NCBI GenBank assembly: GCA_012934845.2
Contig: WNNJ02000950.1
Coordinates: forward strand, 124,001 to 188,000
Direction of reading: 5' to 3'
Source of the DNA: Pomphorhynchus laevis
Lineage: Eukaryota; Acanthocephala; Palaeacanthocephala; Echinorhynchida; Pomphorhynchidae
DNA length: 64,000 bases
In this document: positions 23,234-34,157 of the stretch, piece after piece
Layout of the letters: every line of letters begins with the position of its first letter
Numbering within the stretch: position 1 is the first letter of the stretch
Notes under the pieces: model-generated
Databases searched by the model: none
The model's input: the letters and a program-made list of their open reading frames with translations, nothing else
What the model was told of the DNA's origin: nothing
Translations under genes and position numbers: made by a program

Positions 23234-23950
23234 TTAAGAAGCATGTAACAAATGGCTTAGTACAAAAGCGTTTGCAAGAACTCTAAAAGAACGTGGACTC
23301 ACATAGCTGAATGATCGGCGAAGGAAACCAACCATACGCATGGCCTTCGAACAAATGTACTCAGTATTTTGGCGAGTGGAGAAATCATCCGTTATCAATA
23401 CGCCAAGATCTTTATAGCTCGAAACCAATTTAATCACTCGATCCCCGAGATGATATATCGGCACTGGAACAATATTACGTGATCGAATGTGCATGCAAGT
23501 GCACTTCGAGGCATTAACAGACAGACCATTAGAACGTACCCACTTAAGAACCGTGTCAATATCTGATTGCAGAATGTTACGATCATAATCCGACTTGATG
23601 GCTCTCCTAATTTTTAAATCGTCTGCAAATAATAATGAATGCGAACTTATTACACTGGGGAGATCGTTGATGAAAATACAAAACAGCAGAGGACCCAATA
23701 CAGACCCTTGCGGGACACCGGCATTAACTAGATAATGCTCGGAAAGGGTACCGTGAATGGCGACCTGGTATGTGCGACTAGAAAGAAAGTTGGATATCCA
23801 ACGAATGATAATTTGATTGATGTTTAATGCACTCATCTTCATAATCAACTTATCATGGGGTACAAGATCAAATGCTTTAAAGAAGTCAAAAAATATGACA
23901 TCTACAGCATACCCCTCATCCACTATGGAACCCCAACTTTCCTGTGCCAA
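23234..23950 (-). pseudogene. Reverse transcriptase of the CR1 copy
   Basis: 238 codons of RT palm and thumb on the minus strand. Motif A is IFFDFFKAFDLVPHDKL, motif B is GVPQGSVLGPLLFCIFIND and motif C is LLFADDLKIRRAI, with YKDLGVLITDDFSTRQNTEY in the thumb and LANAFVLSHLL at the end. Catalytic Asp residues are all present (FADD in place of YADD, common in LINEs). The N-terminal palm lies upstream in a broken stretch (about 24,000-24,330). Confidence 0.8.
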
Positions 23951-24573
23951 TAAAAGGTTGGTTACTGTGGAACAGCTTTTACTGAATCCGTGCTGATTAG
24001 CAGAAATAACCTGTATGATTCTAGGTAGTTACTGATTATCCGATAAAGTAATCTCTCTAATAAAGACACGATACAGAGGTTAAACTAACCGGTCGGTAGT
24101 TATCTACACATGATCGATCACCTTTCTTATGATGCGGCTTTATAATAGAGCGTTTCCATGCATTCGGGACTATACCGTAATATAATGATGCTATAAATAT
24201 CTTATATAAAGGCGCAGCAATGACATCATGAAGATTCTTCAGATATATTGAGGGAAGTAAATCTGGGCAAATCGAGCCCGACGGTTTCAGTCGTCTTAAC
24301 TCTTTTATAACATATTATACTGTAAACAAGTGAAGAATATCAAAAATTGACGGATTAATACGAGTAATTTCATTACGAAGAGAAGTAGTAGCTGATACGA
24401 GAAATTTACGACCAAATGCAGTAGCAATATCGAAATGATCTACTAGAATGCGTCCATTGTTTCCAATGATAGAGCTAGAAGGTCGAACATTACTTTTAAA
24501 ATTTGCATATTTAAATAATATGTTAGGATTGTTGGCTGAGTTTCCTACCAGTACTTGTTCAAATTGCCGCTTT

Positions 24574-25770
24574 TTAAGTCTCTTGAGATATGTGAAATGA
24601 TTCCGACACTTTAAATGACCTATAATCAGTTTCTCCATTCCTATACCTTACGAATTTTTGCTTCTTGGATCTCAATGCCTCCTGAAGCTCCTTATCAAAC
24701 CAAGGATTTGTGCGTGCACGGGCAGTTGATACCTTACGAGGTGATAAACGTAGAATGAGCGATATCATTAGAGTTTCAAATTGTTGCCAAGATGATTCAA
24801 CTCCAAAAATCAATGGATCATACCAATTTGTACCGAGAAGGGATTGACGTACTAAACTGAAATTGGTTTTGAAACATTGTACTGGCATAAATGAAGACTC
24901 AGATTGTGATACTATATTAGATAAGTTTGTATTAATGCGAATAACAGAATGATCAGAGCTGCCTAAGGGATCCAAATATGTTATACCAGTGACTAAATAT
25001 TTATCGGAAGTAAGACAAATATCAAGCAAAGATTGATGGTCTCCAGAGGAACGAGTAAACATTGAGACATGTTGCGTTAGATTAAGAAAATTGATAGTAT
25101 CAAGGAATGCTGATGAATAATTATTGTTATTTAAGCATATGTAGTTAGTCCAGTCTATAGAAGGCATATTTAGATCGTCCACTACTACATTACTACGGGA
25201 TCCAAACTTTAATAATGTATCAACTATGGAACAAACATCCATTCTTGGACTACGATATATAAGACCAATAGTAACTAGCACATGACCGGACAGTAATATA
25301 TCGACCCATAGTGTTTCTGTACCACCTTCAGACTTGGCACTTAAGGTCATAAACGCTACACTATTATGTAAATATAAAATTACCCCACCTCCTCTCTTTC
25401 CGGTCCTATCGACACGATAAGAAGAATAATTAGCTATTTCAATCTCGTGATCAGATATATCGGAGTGAAGCCAGCTTTCTGTTATTGCGATTAACAAGGG
25501 CTGGGAATATTGAATACGTTGTTTCAATTCGTGAATTTTATTAAGAAGACTGCGTGCGTTAGTATACAAGATCACAGAACTATAGCCTATTGAAGCACAT
25601 GTGTTATTTCCCTTACTGTTAGCACTATTGGATTTCGCCAGAGCAGACCACAACGGTGATTGATGATAAACAATGTCATCTAAGTAATCACATGTATTTG
25701 TAATGGGTATGTTGGATAAGCTAGAAGCGACGAGAGGAGCTAAATCTAATCCACAAACAGCGGAGTCCAA
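24574..25770 (-). pseudogene. AP endonuclease part of CR1 ORF2
   Basis: 398 codons open on the minus strand, starting inside the end of ORF1 in another frame. Endonuclease motifs in order are ILYTNARSLLNKIHELK (about residues 71-87), AITESWLHSDISDHEIEI, YRVDRTGKRGGGVILYL, IGLIYRSPRMD, VVDDLNMPSIDW (usual GDFN changed to DDLN), FLNLTQHV and LGSSDHSVIRI. A linker with NPWFDKELQEALRSKKQKF follows, as in the intact copy. This is the best-preserved CR1 endonuclease in the window. Confidence 0.8.
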
Positions 25771-25865
25771 TTCAAGCGAGTCCCTCGTTGCACAATTTGA
25801 AAATTCCTAATTCTTAAGTTTGTTTCTCCTGAATCTAAGCGCGATCTCATCTATCTCGTAAATAT

Positions 25866-26100
25866 GATCTGATCTAAAGCGAAATGTGTATATGTGACGC
25901 AACTTTACGAAATAATATACAAGGAACGTCATCGGGCCCTAAACTATTTTTAACCAGATGACTCAAAAATATATTAAGAACATAGATTAGATCAAAAAGG
26001 ACATTAGATATATGATAAGTCACATAAATACTTGGTAAGAATATTAGAGATGAAGAGAATGGTAAATAGATTTCCCTCACCATCGATCAGATAGTTGACT
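25866..26100 (-). mobile_element. Small CR1-like RT fragment
   Basis: The minus-strand stretch VKNSLGPDDVPCILFRKVASH (last residues near 25,880) matches the AGAGPDGLPPVYLRN region at the start of the CR1 palm. It is a scrap of another copy, distinct from the neighbouring element because it lies upstream of that element's ORF1 tail. Confidence 0.45.
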
Positions 26101-26214
26101 GACGTGAGGATCTTTTACGTTTGCTAAATAGTTGTAAAATTTGTTTTTGATCAACATAAGGCGAGGAACATGTCATCAATAAATTAATGCTTCATCTGAC
26201 GTTTAAGAGATACA

Positions 26215-26640
26215 ATTTATTACCACCTTATGCCCTATAAAACTAATATTGATGATAATGAAGGTATATATTTAGATATCATTAGTTGGCTCTTTCTCCG
26301 AGAAAGAAAAATAGTATTATTTTTGAATTTTGGCAATGCGATTAGCCTCTTAGTGTTTTCTGAGAAGGGCAATCGCATTTAGGAAATACAAAAAACTATT
26401 TTTCTCATTTTTCTCGGAGAAAGAGCCAACTTATGATCACATTCTCTCCGAACGCAATTTTAAAAGATATTTAAATATGAACATTAAATGAACATCAATT
26501 TTATCAATTGTTTATTTATATTGTAAATATAACATATTTAAATGTATAAGAAACATTTGAATTTTAATAGATTAAATACTTCATGAGTATGCATTTGGCC
26601 GTATTACTACGTTGGTTCGAGATATGGGATCTGGAACCGA
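26215..26640 (+). mobile_element. Penelope-like element 3' fragment, split by a MITE
   Basis: The part before the break (KTNIDDNEGIYLD, near 26,238-26,278) and the part after it (26,470-26,640) align with 9,173-9,615 of the larger Penelope-like copy, including the ATTTGGCC box near 26,593. The coding frame is decayed. The break carries a small inverted-repeat element, flanked by TTTAGATAT (26,271-26,279) and TTTAAATAT (26,470-26,478). Confidence 0.6.
26285..26430. mobile_element. PIF/Harbinger-like foldback MITE
   Basis: A 146-bp element with terminal inverted repeats of 20 bp, starting GTTGGCTCTTTCTCC, perfect between 26,285-26,304 and 26,411-26,430. It is flanked by TTA on both sides (26,282-26,284 and 26,431-26,433). 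The interior is also imperfectly self-complementary, for example AATGCGATTAGCC against GGGCAATCGCATT. There is no coding capacity. A TTA target duplication fits the PIF/Harbinger superfamily; this assignment is inferred from the duplication alone. Confidence 0.75.
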
Positions 26641-27012
26641 TAACATGTCAGTTCTTGATGATCTCTAATCATCGTTGTGATACGAAATATATTATTTATT
26701 AGTCTATTGATAAAACATGATTTTTATTTCAAATTTTTTTACTTAAAAAATATAATGTATTTATTTATACAAATACATGCCAAATCCAAAAGGCTTTTCA
26801 GGCAGGGTCCAAAAAATAAAAAAAATAAAAAAATAGTCAATCAAAGGAGCTGTGAATATCGTAACTAAAAAGGATATTTCAGCAGAGGTGCTGATTTGCG
26901 TCATTGTTCATCTATCCACTTGCACCATAGTGATTTAAACGTGATCAAGCTGCGGGCAGCAACGACTTCCTCTGGTCGTGAATTCTACACGCAATCTACC
27001 TATCCAACTAGT
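26641..27012. other. AT-rich stretch without a gene
   Basis: Low-complexity AT-rich sequence with a run of A and AAATA near 26,815-26,835. I see no conserved reading frame. Confidence 0.5.
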
Positions 27013-27192
27013 GATTACTCAATTCTTCACTCTTTTCACTTCCTCTTAATTATATCTCTCCCGGTGATCTCTTCATTCTGATTTGATTATGAACTTACAA
27101 ACGTCCTTATTACCCTTCCGCCTATTCGACTACGACGTTTTCAGCAGTCGCGCCATGCTCCCTAGTTCAATTCAGACTGTAGTATTTCTAAA
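27013..27192 (+). mobile_element. Older L2 subfamily-1 copy, part 1 of 3
   Basis: About 180 bp matching 31,992-32,165 of the near full-length L2 element (endonuclease-RT linker). The match breaks at TTTCTAA, where a minus-strand L2 begins, and resumes at 28,423. Confidence 0.75.
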
Positions 27193-28422
27193 AATGATAC
27201 AAATTTATTTAATGTGGCAAATGCGTACAAGCTGCACGCTTACAAGTCCACAAACAAAAACGAAAAAGTCAAACAGATAAATTGTTTAAATGGGATCGGA
27301 TTTGTCGTTTGAAGCACGGCAAGGAAGTTGATTGGCGTATATGAATGGGCAGATGGTTCCACGATAGAGGAGCAGCCACAATGAAGGAGCGGAGTCCAAA
27401 GGAGGTAGAGTAGTTTGGGACATGTAAAAGAAGGGAATTACAGGAACGCAAGGAACAGTAAACAGGACGAGAATTATCAAGAAAAGGAAGGTTGCGAAAT
27501 GAAGGGGTGTGAAGAGTTACAAGGCGGAAAGCAACGATAAGAAGACGAATTTGAACACGACAATAAATTGTAGGCAAATCGAGAGAAGCAAGATGGTAGG
27601 ATGTATGATCAAAACGACGAAGACGGAGGAGAATTCGGACGGCTGCGTTGACGATGCGTTGTAGGGGAAGAAGAGTGGATTTAGGTGAGTTGGAAAATAG
27701 ACTAAGACAATAATCGAGTCTAGAAAAAAGGAGAGAAGATATTAGAGTCATACAAGAAGGGAAATCGATCAATCTACGAACTTGACTGAGGTTGCGGAGT
27801 ATCAAGGTAGATGAGCGTACTTTATCTCTAACGAAAGGTTTAAGTGAAAGTCGGTTGTCAAAATGGAAGCCTAGGAAAACGAGATTATCAACGATAGGAA
27901 TAATTGTAGAATTTAATGATACGGAGGGAGGTTCGAAGCCGAGGCGTCGAGGTAGGATCCACATAATTTTGGATTTATCAGGATTCAGAGAAAGGCGAAG
28001 GGAAGAAAGATGATTGGAAATTGAGACAAGACAGTCGGAAGCAGAAACACTAAGATCGTGAATACGATAAACAGGTGCATGATCATAGATGAAAATGTCA
28101 TCAGCATATTGCATAACATGGAAGTTAAATTTATGAGAAATCGAAGACAAATCACCAAGAAGAAGAGAGAAAAGTATAGGGCCTAATACGGAGCCTTGTG
28201 GAACACCGAACGGAATGGACGAAGGATGGGAGAGAGAAGAGTTAGAATAGACGCGAAATGTACGGTTTGATAGATATGAAGAAAACCATGATACAGTGGG
28301 TAAAGAGAAGCCATAATCATGACGAAGGCGATGGAGAAGAATCGAGTGATCGAAGATGTCAAAAGCAGACGATAGATCAAGAGAAACTACGACACTAAGC
28401 GTTGACACTATGACACTATAGT
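27193..28422 (-). mobile_element. L2 subfamily-1 copy inserted in the older copy
   Basis: A 5'-truncated minus-strand L2 with an uninterrupted RT reading frame and a 3' UTR that includes the TACGCATTTGCCACATTAAA box (27,217-27,240 as reverse complement). Its 5' junction (28,397-28,422) has a filler with repeated CACTA motifs, copies of the element's own TAGTGTCATAG, typical of abortive reverse transcription. The older L2 resumes at once with TAAGC. Confidence 0.85.
27269..28408 (-). CDS. L2 reverse transcriptase, open 379-codon reading frame
   Basis: The reading frame covers the RT palm from motif A to the end of ORF2. Motif A is SSAFDIFDHSILL (residues about 13-25), motif B is GVPQGSVLGPILFSL (about 68-82) and motif C is QYADDIFIY (about 99-107). 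The thumb holds LSLNPDKSKIMWILPRR and FLGFHFDNRLSLKPFV. The tail box is FGLRSFIVAAPLSWNHLPI, the end typical of L2/CR1 proteins. The catalytic Asp residues are intact. The ATG is fortuitous: it lies in the junction filler, and the endonuclease and N-terminal palm are missing. The copy therefore cannot be autonomous, though it is young enough to carry no stop. Confidence 0.8.
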   Translation of the reverse strand: MSTLSVVVSLDLSSAFDIFDHSILLHRLRHDYGFSLPTVSWFSSYLSNRTFRVYSNSSLSHPSSIPFGVPQGSVLGPILFSLLLGDLSSISHKFNFHVMQYADDIFIYDHAPVYRIHDLSVSASDCLVSISNHLSSLRLSLNPDKSKIMWILPRRLGFEPPSVSLNSTIIPIVDNLVFLGFHFDNRLSLKPFVRDKVRSSTLILRNLSQVRRLIDFPSCMTLISSLLFSRLDYCLSLFSNSPKSTLLPLQRIVNAAVRILLRLRRFDHTSYHLASLDLPTIYCRVQIRLLIVAFRLVTLHTPSFRNLPFLDNSRPVYCSLRSCNSLLLHVPNYSTSFGLRSFIVAAPLSWNHLPIHIRQSTSLPCFKRQIRSHLNNLSV

Positions 28423-29945
28423 AAGCTTCGACTCCGGCACATTTTCGTGTGTTTAATCTCTTTCTTTAACGTTTTCCAACCTCACTCACTCTAAATCAAC
28501 GTCATTCCCATCTTTCTCTCCGCCGTTCCCAAATCATTCTTATGCGAACTAAACGTACTCTCTTTTGGCGAAATCAACTCGAGTCATCTTTCAACTCTAA
28601 ATCTCATTGGAAAATCTCAACTCAATTCTTTCACGATCATATACCCCTTGCAGCATAAATCATGATGAATTTTCCTCTTATCTACAGTCTAAGCTATCTA
28701 ATTTAATTTCCGTTCTACCCATATGCCCCTTGTATACTCCCATCTCTTTAAATACTTCACTCCCAGAGCTATTCCACCTTCTTCCCGTTTCGTCTGACGA
28801 AGTTTCTTCGGTTATTCTGTCATTACCCAATTAAACCTCTCCTGTTGACCCGATTCCCACCCACTTGCTTAAAAAAATTTGCTCATCTATCTCATCCTTC
28901 CTAACCACTTTGTTCAACTTGTCTATCTGCAACCGCACATTTCCTTCCCACTGGAAATGCGCCACTGTTCGCCCTCTCCTCAAAAAGCAATATCTCGACC
29001 CTTCACTACCATCTTCGCACCGTCCTATCTCACTTTTTCCAACCCTATCTACACTCCTTGAGCGTATTGTTCTCAAGCAGCTTAATGCATATCTTTTTTT
29101 ATCCAACTTATCCCCTCCCTTCTAAGCTGCTTGTTGCTCTAATCACTCTACTGAAATTGCCTGTCCTAAAGTTTATAACGATTTACTCATCTCGCGCGAT
29201 CAAAAATTATGTAGTGTCATAGTTTCTCTTGATCTATCGTCTGCTTTTGACATTGTCGATCACTTGATTGTTCTCCATCTTCTTCGTCATTATTATGGCT
29301 GCTCTTTACCCTATGTAGCTTGATTTTCTTCATATCTATCAAACCGTAATTTTCGCGTTTGTTTTAACTCTTATTTTTCCCATCCTTCTTCCATCCCGTT
29401 CGGTGTTCCACAAGGCTCCGTATTAGGCCATTTGTTTGTCTCTCTTCTCGTGATTTGCCTTCTATCTCTCATACATTTAACTTTCATGTTATGCAATATG
29501 CTGATGACATCATCATCTATGCTCACGCACCTGCTTATCGTATTCATGATCTTAGTGTTTCTGCTTCAAACTGTCTTGCCTCAATTTTCAATCATCTTTC
29601 TTTTCTTCGTCTTACTCTGAATCCTAATAAATCAAAAGTAATGTGGATCATTCCTCGACGCTTTGGCGTATAACCTCCCTCTGTATCATTAAATTCTACA
29701 ATATTTTCTATCGTTGACAATCCCGTTTTCCTAGGCTTTCATTTTGACAACAGACTTTCACTTAAACTTTTCATTAGAGATAAAGTACGATCATCAACCT
29801 TGATTTTTCCGCAACCTCCGTCAAATTCGTAGATTGATCGATTTCCCTTCATGTATGCCTCTCATATCTTCTCTCATTTTATCAAGACTTGATTACTGTC
29901 TGAGTATTTTCATTTCACCTAAATCCACTCCTCTTCCTTTCAGCT
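28423..29945 (+). mobile_element. Older L2 subfamily-1 copy, part 2 of 3
   Basis: Plus-strand L2 sequence continuing from 27,192: linker (RTKRTLFWRNQLESS-like), RT entry (28,960-29,130), motif A (SSAFDIVDH near 29,250), GVPQGSVL (29,401-29,425) and QYADDIIIYAHAP near 29,497. It has clearly more stops and frame changes than the two copies that interrupt it. The match ends near 29,945 in CTAAATCCACTCC and resumes at 34,158 after the inserted element. Confidence 0.75.
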
Positions 29946-30029
29946 AATTCTAGCTAATTATATTCCAGATTATTCCTGTCAGTTTCACTCGCTACGCTCG
30001 CGGATTAAACTCAATCTATCGATAAAAGG

Positions 30030-31325
30030 TCATGCCTAAACAAGCGCGATCTCAGATCCCTGTTCCTGATCAAGAATCTTCCACATCGGAATGCAATAAT
30101 GGTTATACCAGCTTTGAAGTTGGATGCGATTCCAAATATTGTGATGTATGGACACTTGTTCGTTTAAAATATCCGACCACTCGGTGTATAAACGTAAACA
30201 GTTCACATGCGGTTTTTGTACATCAGTACGACTACTACAGTTATCCTGCTTTACTACTCCTGTATCACACACGACCACTCAGACGAATGTTGTTTTAGAT
30301 GTTTCCCTCGCATCAAGCATCAATACCTGACTTCGCATCTTATAATCCCATTATTGAACCTACTCTCTCACACACTCCTCGTTCAACTACGTACCAAACT
30401 TACATTAATCTTTCTCATTCTAACAATGCTAACAGTAAAGCTTTTTATCTCGTACCTCATCTTTCTTATTCCTCCCCCAATCTAGATAAATCTCAAACTT
30501 TTTATTCTCCTCACGTACTCCTTACTCGACCTCCCCCGTATCACTTCTCAATAATTTACACCCTTCTATCAAAATCATTTCCAGTAACATTTCCGATCAA
30601 CTGATTCAACACTTTATTCCTGTCACTCATGCCCCAACCTATCTTAATTCTCCTTACTTTACCTCCCATGTAACACTTACAAATAATTTACATCCTTCAT
30701 TTAAAATCATCTCCAGTCACATCTCTGATCAACCGATTCAACACCCCGCTCCTGTCACACTTGCTCCAACCAATATTAATTCTCTATCAAGCACCCCTGT
30801 CATTCCTTTTTCTATCTGCTCATCTGCCTCGACTCCTACCAGCTCTGTCCGTCCACCACTTCAACGAAATCGTTTTCCTTCTCGCGATCGCTGTATAATC
30901 ATATCAAACTTAAAGCTTTTCGAATCTGCTTCTCCACAATCTCGCCTCGATGACAATGTATCTGCTTTCAGATCTATACTAGCAACCATTCTTCATGCTG
31001 ATAACCCATCCCTCTTCAATAATATCGCTCCTGTATCCTTTATTCGTTTAAACAAATCCACTAAATCCAATCATCTCAGTCCTCCACTCTTAAAAATCGT
31101 TTTCCGACATAGTTCACATGCCTCTTCGGTACTCTCCCAACGTTTTAAACTTCTTACCACTTCATCTACTTGCCGTATCTTTCCTGACCGATCCCCTTCT
31201 GATATTGCCCAGCTCAATTTAGCTCGCATTGAGAAACATCGACGTGAAACAAACGGCGAGTCATCCTTATCTATACGTCAAATCAACGGAAATTTTCACG
31301 TTGTACACAAAAGGCCAAAAATTCA
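30030..31325 (+). pseudogene. ORF1-like region of the L2 element
   Basis: Ser, Thr and Pro rich sequence begins at an ATG near 30,032 (MPKQARSQIPVPDQESS), with a small Cys-containing stretch (CNNGYTSFEVGCDSKYC). A block shared with other L2 copies follows further on: RNRFPSRDRCIIISNLKL near 30,870, DDNVSAFRSILATI near 30,950, and a basic end with IEKHRRETNGESS near 31,230. The frame changes several times. I do not recognise a known fold; by position it is ORF1 of the element, presumably RNA binding. Confidence 0.5.
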
Positions 31326-31990
31326 ATGGCGTCCCATCTCTCCCACTTGTCTTCTTCGCTAGTCGATCTCGCTCCTAAGCATACTTTTCGTCTTAGTCTA
31401 TTCAACACTCGCTCCATTCTTCATAAAGCTGATATGCTCCTCGATATCTTTGATCAATTATCTATCGATATTCTCTGCATTACCGAATCCTGGTACTCTG
31501 ACTCTGACGATCTTGCAATCCGTCGTCTATGTTTACTCATATGCAGATTATCAACGCCTTTCCTCTGGAACTTGTGATTGTATACTGTCATATTCAGTTG
31601 CCCCATCACGTATCTTCTTTAACGACCTTGCAGATCTAATGTCTCACTGTTCATTGTCTTATACTCCTTCTTTTGTTCTCGGTGACTTTAACATTCGTCT
31701 TGATCGCCCGTCTGACTCTGACTCTATCACTTTAACTAATCTTTTTTCTGATTTTAACTAATAAATTACTTTCAACAAGCCCAACTCATATTTTTGGCGG
31801 TACTCTCGACGTCATTGTTGTTCCTAACTGCTTCAATGACTATACCTCCTTGTCAATTACTGATCCTGGTTTGTCCGATCATTTCCGTGTCACTCTTACT
31901 CGTCCCCATCCTCCTTCTCCGTCTTTACCATTATCTACACCAAGTCGACCCTGGAAGCTTCTCGATATCCCTATTCTCTGCACAGCCTTA
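31326..31990 (+). pseudogene. AP endonuclease of the L2 element
   Basis: The endonuclease begins with FRLSLFNTRSILHKADMLL (near 31,386), then ILCITESWYSDSDDLAI (catalytic Glu), a gap with a frame change, FVLGDFNIRLDRPSDSDS near 31,673, and GLSDHFRVTL near 31,872 (the SDH catalytic pair). About 180 residues expected between TESW and GDFN are partly missing compared with the copy at 9,807-10,793, so this domain has an internal deletion. Confidence 0.7.
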
Positions 31991-32639
31991 CTCAATTCTT
32001 CACTCTTTTCACTTCCTCTTAACTATCTCTCTCCCGATGATCTCTGCATTCTGTTTGATTCTGAACTTACGTCAATCCTCAAAAACCTTCTGCCTAGTCG
32101 ACATCGACGTTCCCGGCGCTTGCGCCATGCTCACTGGTTCGATTCTGACTCTAGTGATTCTAAGCGTCAACTCTGTCACTCTTTTCGTATGTATAAACGC
32201 TTTCTTAAACGTTCTTCCAACTCACTCCCTCCAAATCTTCGTGATTCCTACTTTTCTCAACGCCGTTCACATCTCATTCTTATACGTACTAAACGTACTC
32301 TCTTTTGGCGAAATCAACTCGAGTCATCTTCCAACTCTAAATCTCATTGGAAAATCTTAAACTCAATTCTTTCACGATCATCTACCCCTTGTAATATAAA
32401 TCCTGATGAATTTTCTTCTTATCTACAAACTAAGCTGTCTAATTTACTTTCCCTACTACCCATATCCCCCTTGTACTTACTCTTCTCTTTAAATACTTCC
32501 CTCCCAGAACTATTCCACCTTCTTCCCGTTTCGTCTGATGAAGTTTCTTTGGTTCTGCTGTCATTACCTAATAAAACCTCTCCTTCTGACCCAATTCCCA
32601 CTCACTTGCTTAAAAATATCTGCTCCTTTATCTGACCCT

Positions 32640-34060
32640 TCCTAACCACATTGTTCAACTCGTCCATCCGTAGTCGTACATTTCCTTCCATCTGGAAATG
32701 GGCCACTGTTCGTCCTCTCATTAAAAAACAATCTCTCGACTACTCACTACTATCTTCGTACCGTCCTATTTCACTTCTCAACCCTCTCTAAACTCCTTGA
32801 GCGTCTCGTTCTTAAGCAAGTTAATACATATCTCTTTTCCTCTAACTTATTTCCTCCCTTCCAAGCCGCTTTTCACTCTAATTACTCTACCGAAATTGCA
32901 TGTCTTAAAGTTTATAACGACTTCCTCATATCGCGCGATCATAAATTATGTAGTGTCATAGTTTCTCTTGATCTATCGTCTGCTTTTGACATCGTCGATC
33001 ACTCGATTTTTCTCCATCGCCTTCGTCATGATTATGGCTTCTCTTTACCCACTGTATCATGGTTTTCTTCATATCTATCAAACCGTACATTTCGCGTCTA
33101 TTCTAACTCTTCTCTCTCCCATCCTTCGTCCATTCCGTCCGGTGTTCCACAAGGCTCCGTATTAGGGCATATGCTTTTCTCTCTTCTTCTCGGTGATTTG
33201 TCTTTGATTTCTCATAAATTTAACTTCCATGTTATGCAATATGCTGATGACATTCTAATTTATGCTCATGCACCTGTTTATCGTATTCACCATCTAAGTA
33301 TTTTTGCTTCCGACTGTCTTGTCTCAATTTTCAATCATCTTTCTTCCCTTCGTTTTTCTCTGAATCCTGATAAATCCAAAATTATGTGGATCCTACCTCG
33401 ACGCCTCGGCTTCGAACCTCCCTCCTTATCATTAAATTCTACAATTCTTTCTTTCGTTGATAATCTCGTTTTCCTATGCTTCCATTTTGACAACCGACTT
33501 TCACTTAAACCTTTCGTTAGAGATAAAATACGTTTATCTACCTTGATACTCCGCAACCTTCGTCAAGTTCGTAGATTGATCGATTTCCCTTCTTGTATGA
33601 CTCTCATATCTTCTCTCCTTTTTTCTAGACTCGATTATTGTCTTAGTCTATTTTCCAACTCATCTAAATCCACTCTTATTCCCCTACAACGTATCGTCAA
33701 CGCAGCCGTCCGAATTCTCCTCCGTCGTCGTTTTGATCATTTATCCTACCATCTTGCTTTTCTCGATTTGCCTACAATTTATTGTCGTGTTCAAATTCGT
33801 CTTTTTATCGTTGCTTTCCGCCTTGTAACTTTTCATACCCCTTCATTTCTCAACCTTCCTTTTCTTGATAATTCTCGTCCTGTTTACTGTTCCTTGCGTT
33901 CCTGTAATTCCCTTCTTTTACATGTCCCAAACTACTCTACCTCCTTTGGACTCTGATCCTTCCTGGTGGCTGCTCCTCTATAGTGGAACCATCTCGCTAT
34001 TCATATACGCCAATCAACTTCCCTGCCGTGCTTCAAACGACAAATCCGATCCCATTTAAA
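32640..34060 (+). pseudogene. Reverse transcriptase of the L2 element
   Basis: The RT begins with the TWKWATVRPL-like entry near 32,690 and passes through SSAFDIVDHSI near 32,980 and GVPQGSVLG near 33,142. A 261-codon stretch from 33,171 to 33,956 holds MQYADDILIYAHAP, SLNPDKSKIMWILPRR and LLFSRLDYCLSLFSNSSKS, to the VPNYSTSFGL box. The last residues are in another frame (33,865-34,059). Catalytic motifs are retained despite the breaks. Confidence 0.75.
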
Positions 34061-34105
34061 CAATTTATCTGCTTGACTTTTTCATTTTTGTTTGTGGACT
34101 TGTAA

Positions 34106-34150
34106 GCGTGCAGCTTGTACGCATTTGCCACATTAAATAAATTTTGATTA
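34106..34150 (+). other. 3'-terminal hairpin and tail of L2 subfamily 1
   Basis: GCGTGCAGCTTGTACGC (34,106-34,122) folds into a stem-loop just before the box CATTTGCCACATTAAATAAA and the T-rich tail. The same arrangement with different stem bases occurs at 34,565-34,581 (GCGTGCAGCTGTCACGC) and, in subfamily 2, at 34,998-35,013. In L2-type LINEs a 3' structure is thought to be read by the RT; this is inferred here. Confidence 0.6.
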
Positions 34151-34157
34151 TTATTAC

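Larger units (their letters stand above)
22738..25865 (-). mobile_element. CR1-like LINE, nearly complete ORF2
   Basis: Read on the minus strand: an ORF1 tail (SGETNLRIRNFQI, near 25,840-25,800), a 398-codon endonuclease stretch, then RT and thumb. The 3' UTR ends in a hairpin (GAGCATAGCTC at 22,766-22,776) and a TAA-type run (22,738-22,751). Only a few breaks separate the blocks (around 24,000-24,300 and 23,190-23,230), so it is younger than the CR1 copy at 11,890-16,140. Confidence 0.85.
29946..34157 (+). mobile_element. Near full-length L2 subfamily-1 LINE
   Basis: About 4.2 kb. The 5' UTR shares ATTCCAGATT and a CTCGC-rich stretch with the subfamily-2 copy at 11,740. It is followed by an ORF1-like region, an endonuclease, the linker, the RT and a 3' UTR. 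The 3' UTR has a hairpin (34,106-34,122), the CGCATTTGCCAC box and an ATTATTATT tail. The copy carries a modest number of stops and frame changes in ORF1, endonuclease and RT, so it is probably inactive. It lies inside an older copy of the same subfamily. Confidence 0.85.

Noticed and set aside
27792-28013. Antisense frame (MRSIKVDERTLSLTKG...) that stays open in several L2 copies (also 16,894-17,115 and 33,335-33,556)
   Set aside because: It lies opposite the conserved RT thumb and is open because the RT codons are conserved. It is a shadow rather than a second gene.
33000-33165. Alternative-frame peptide (YPLYHGFLHIYQTVHF) repeated in L2 copies
   Set aside because: It overlaps RT motifs A and B in another frame. 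Its conservation follows from the RT.
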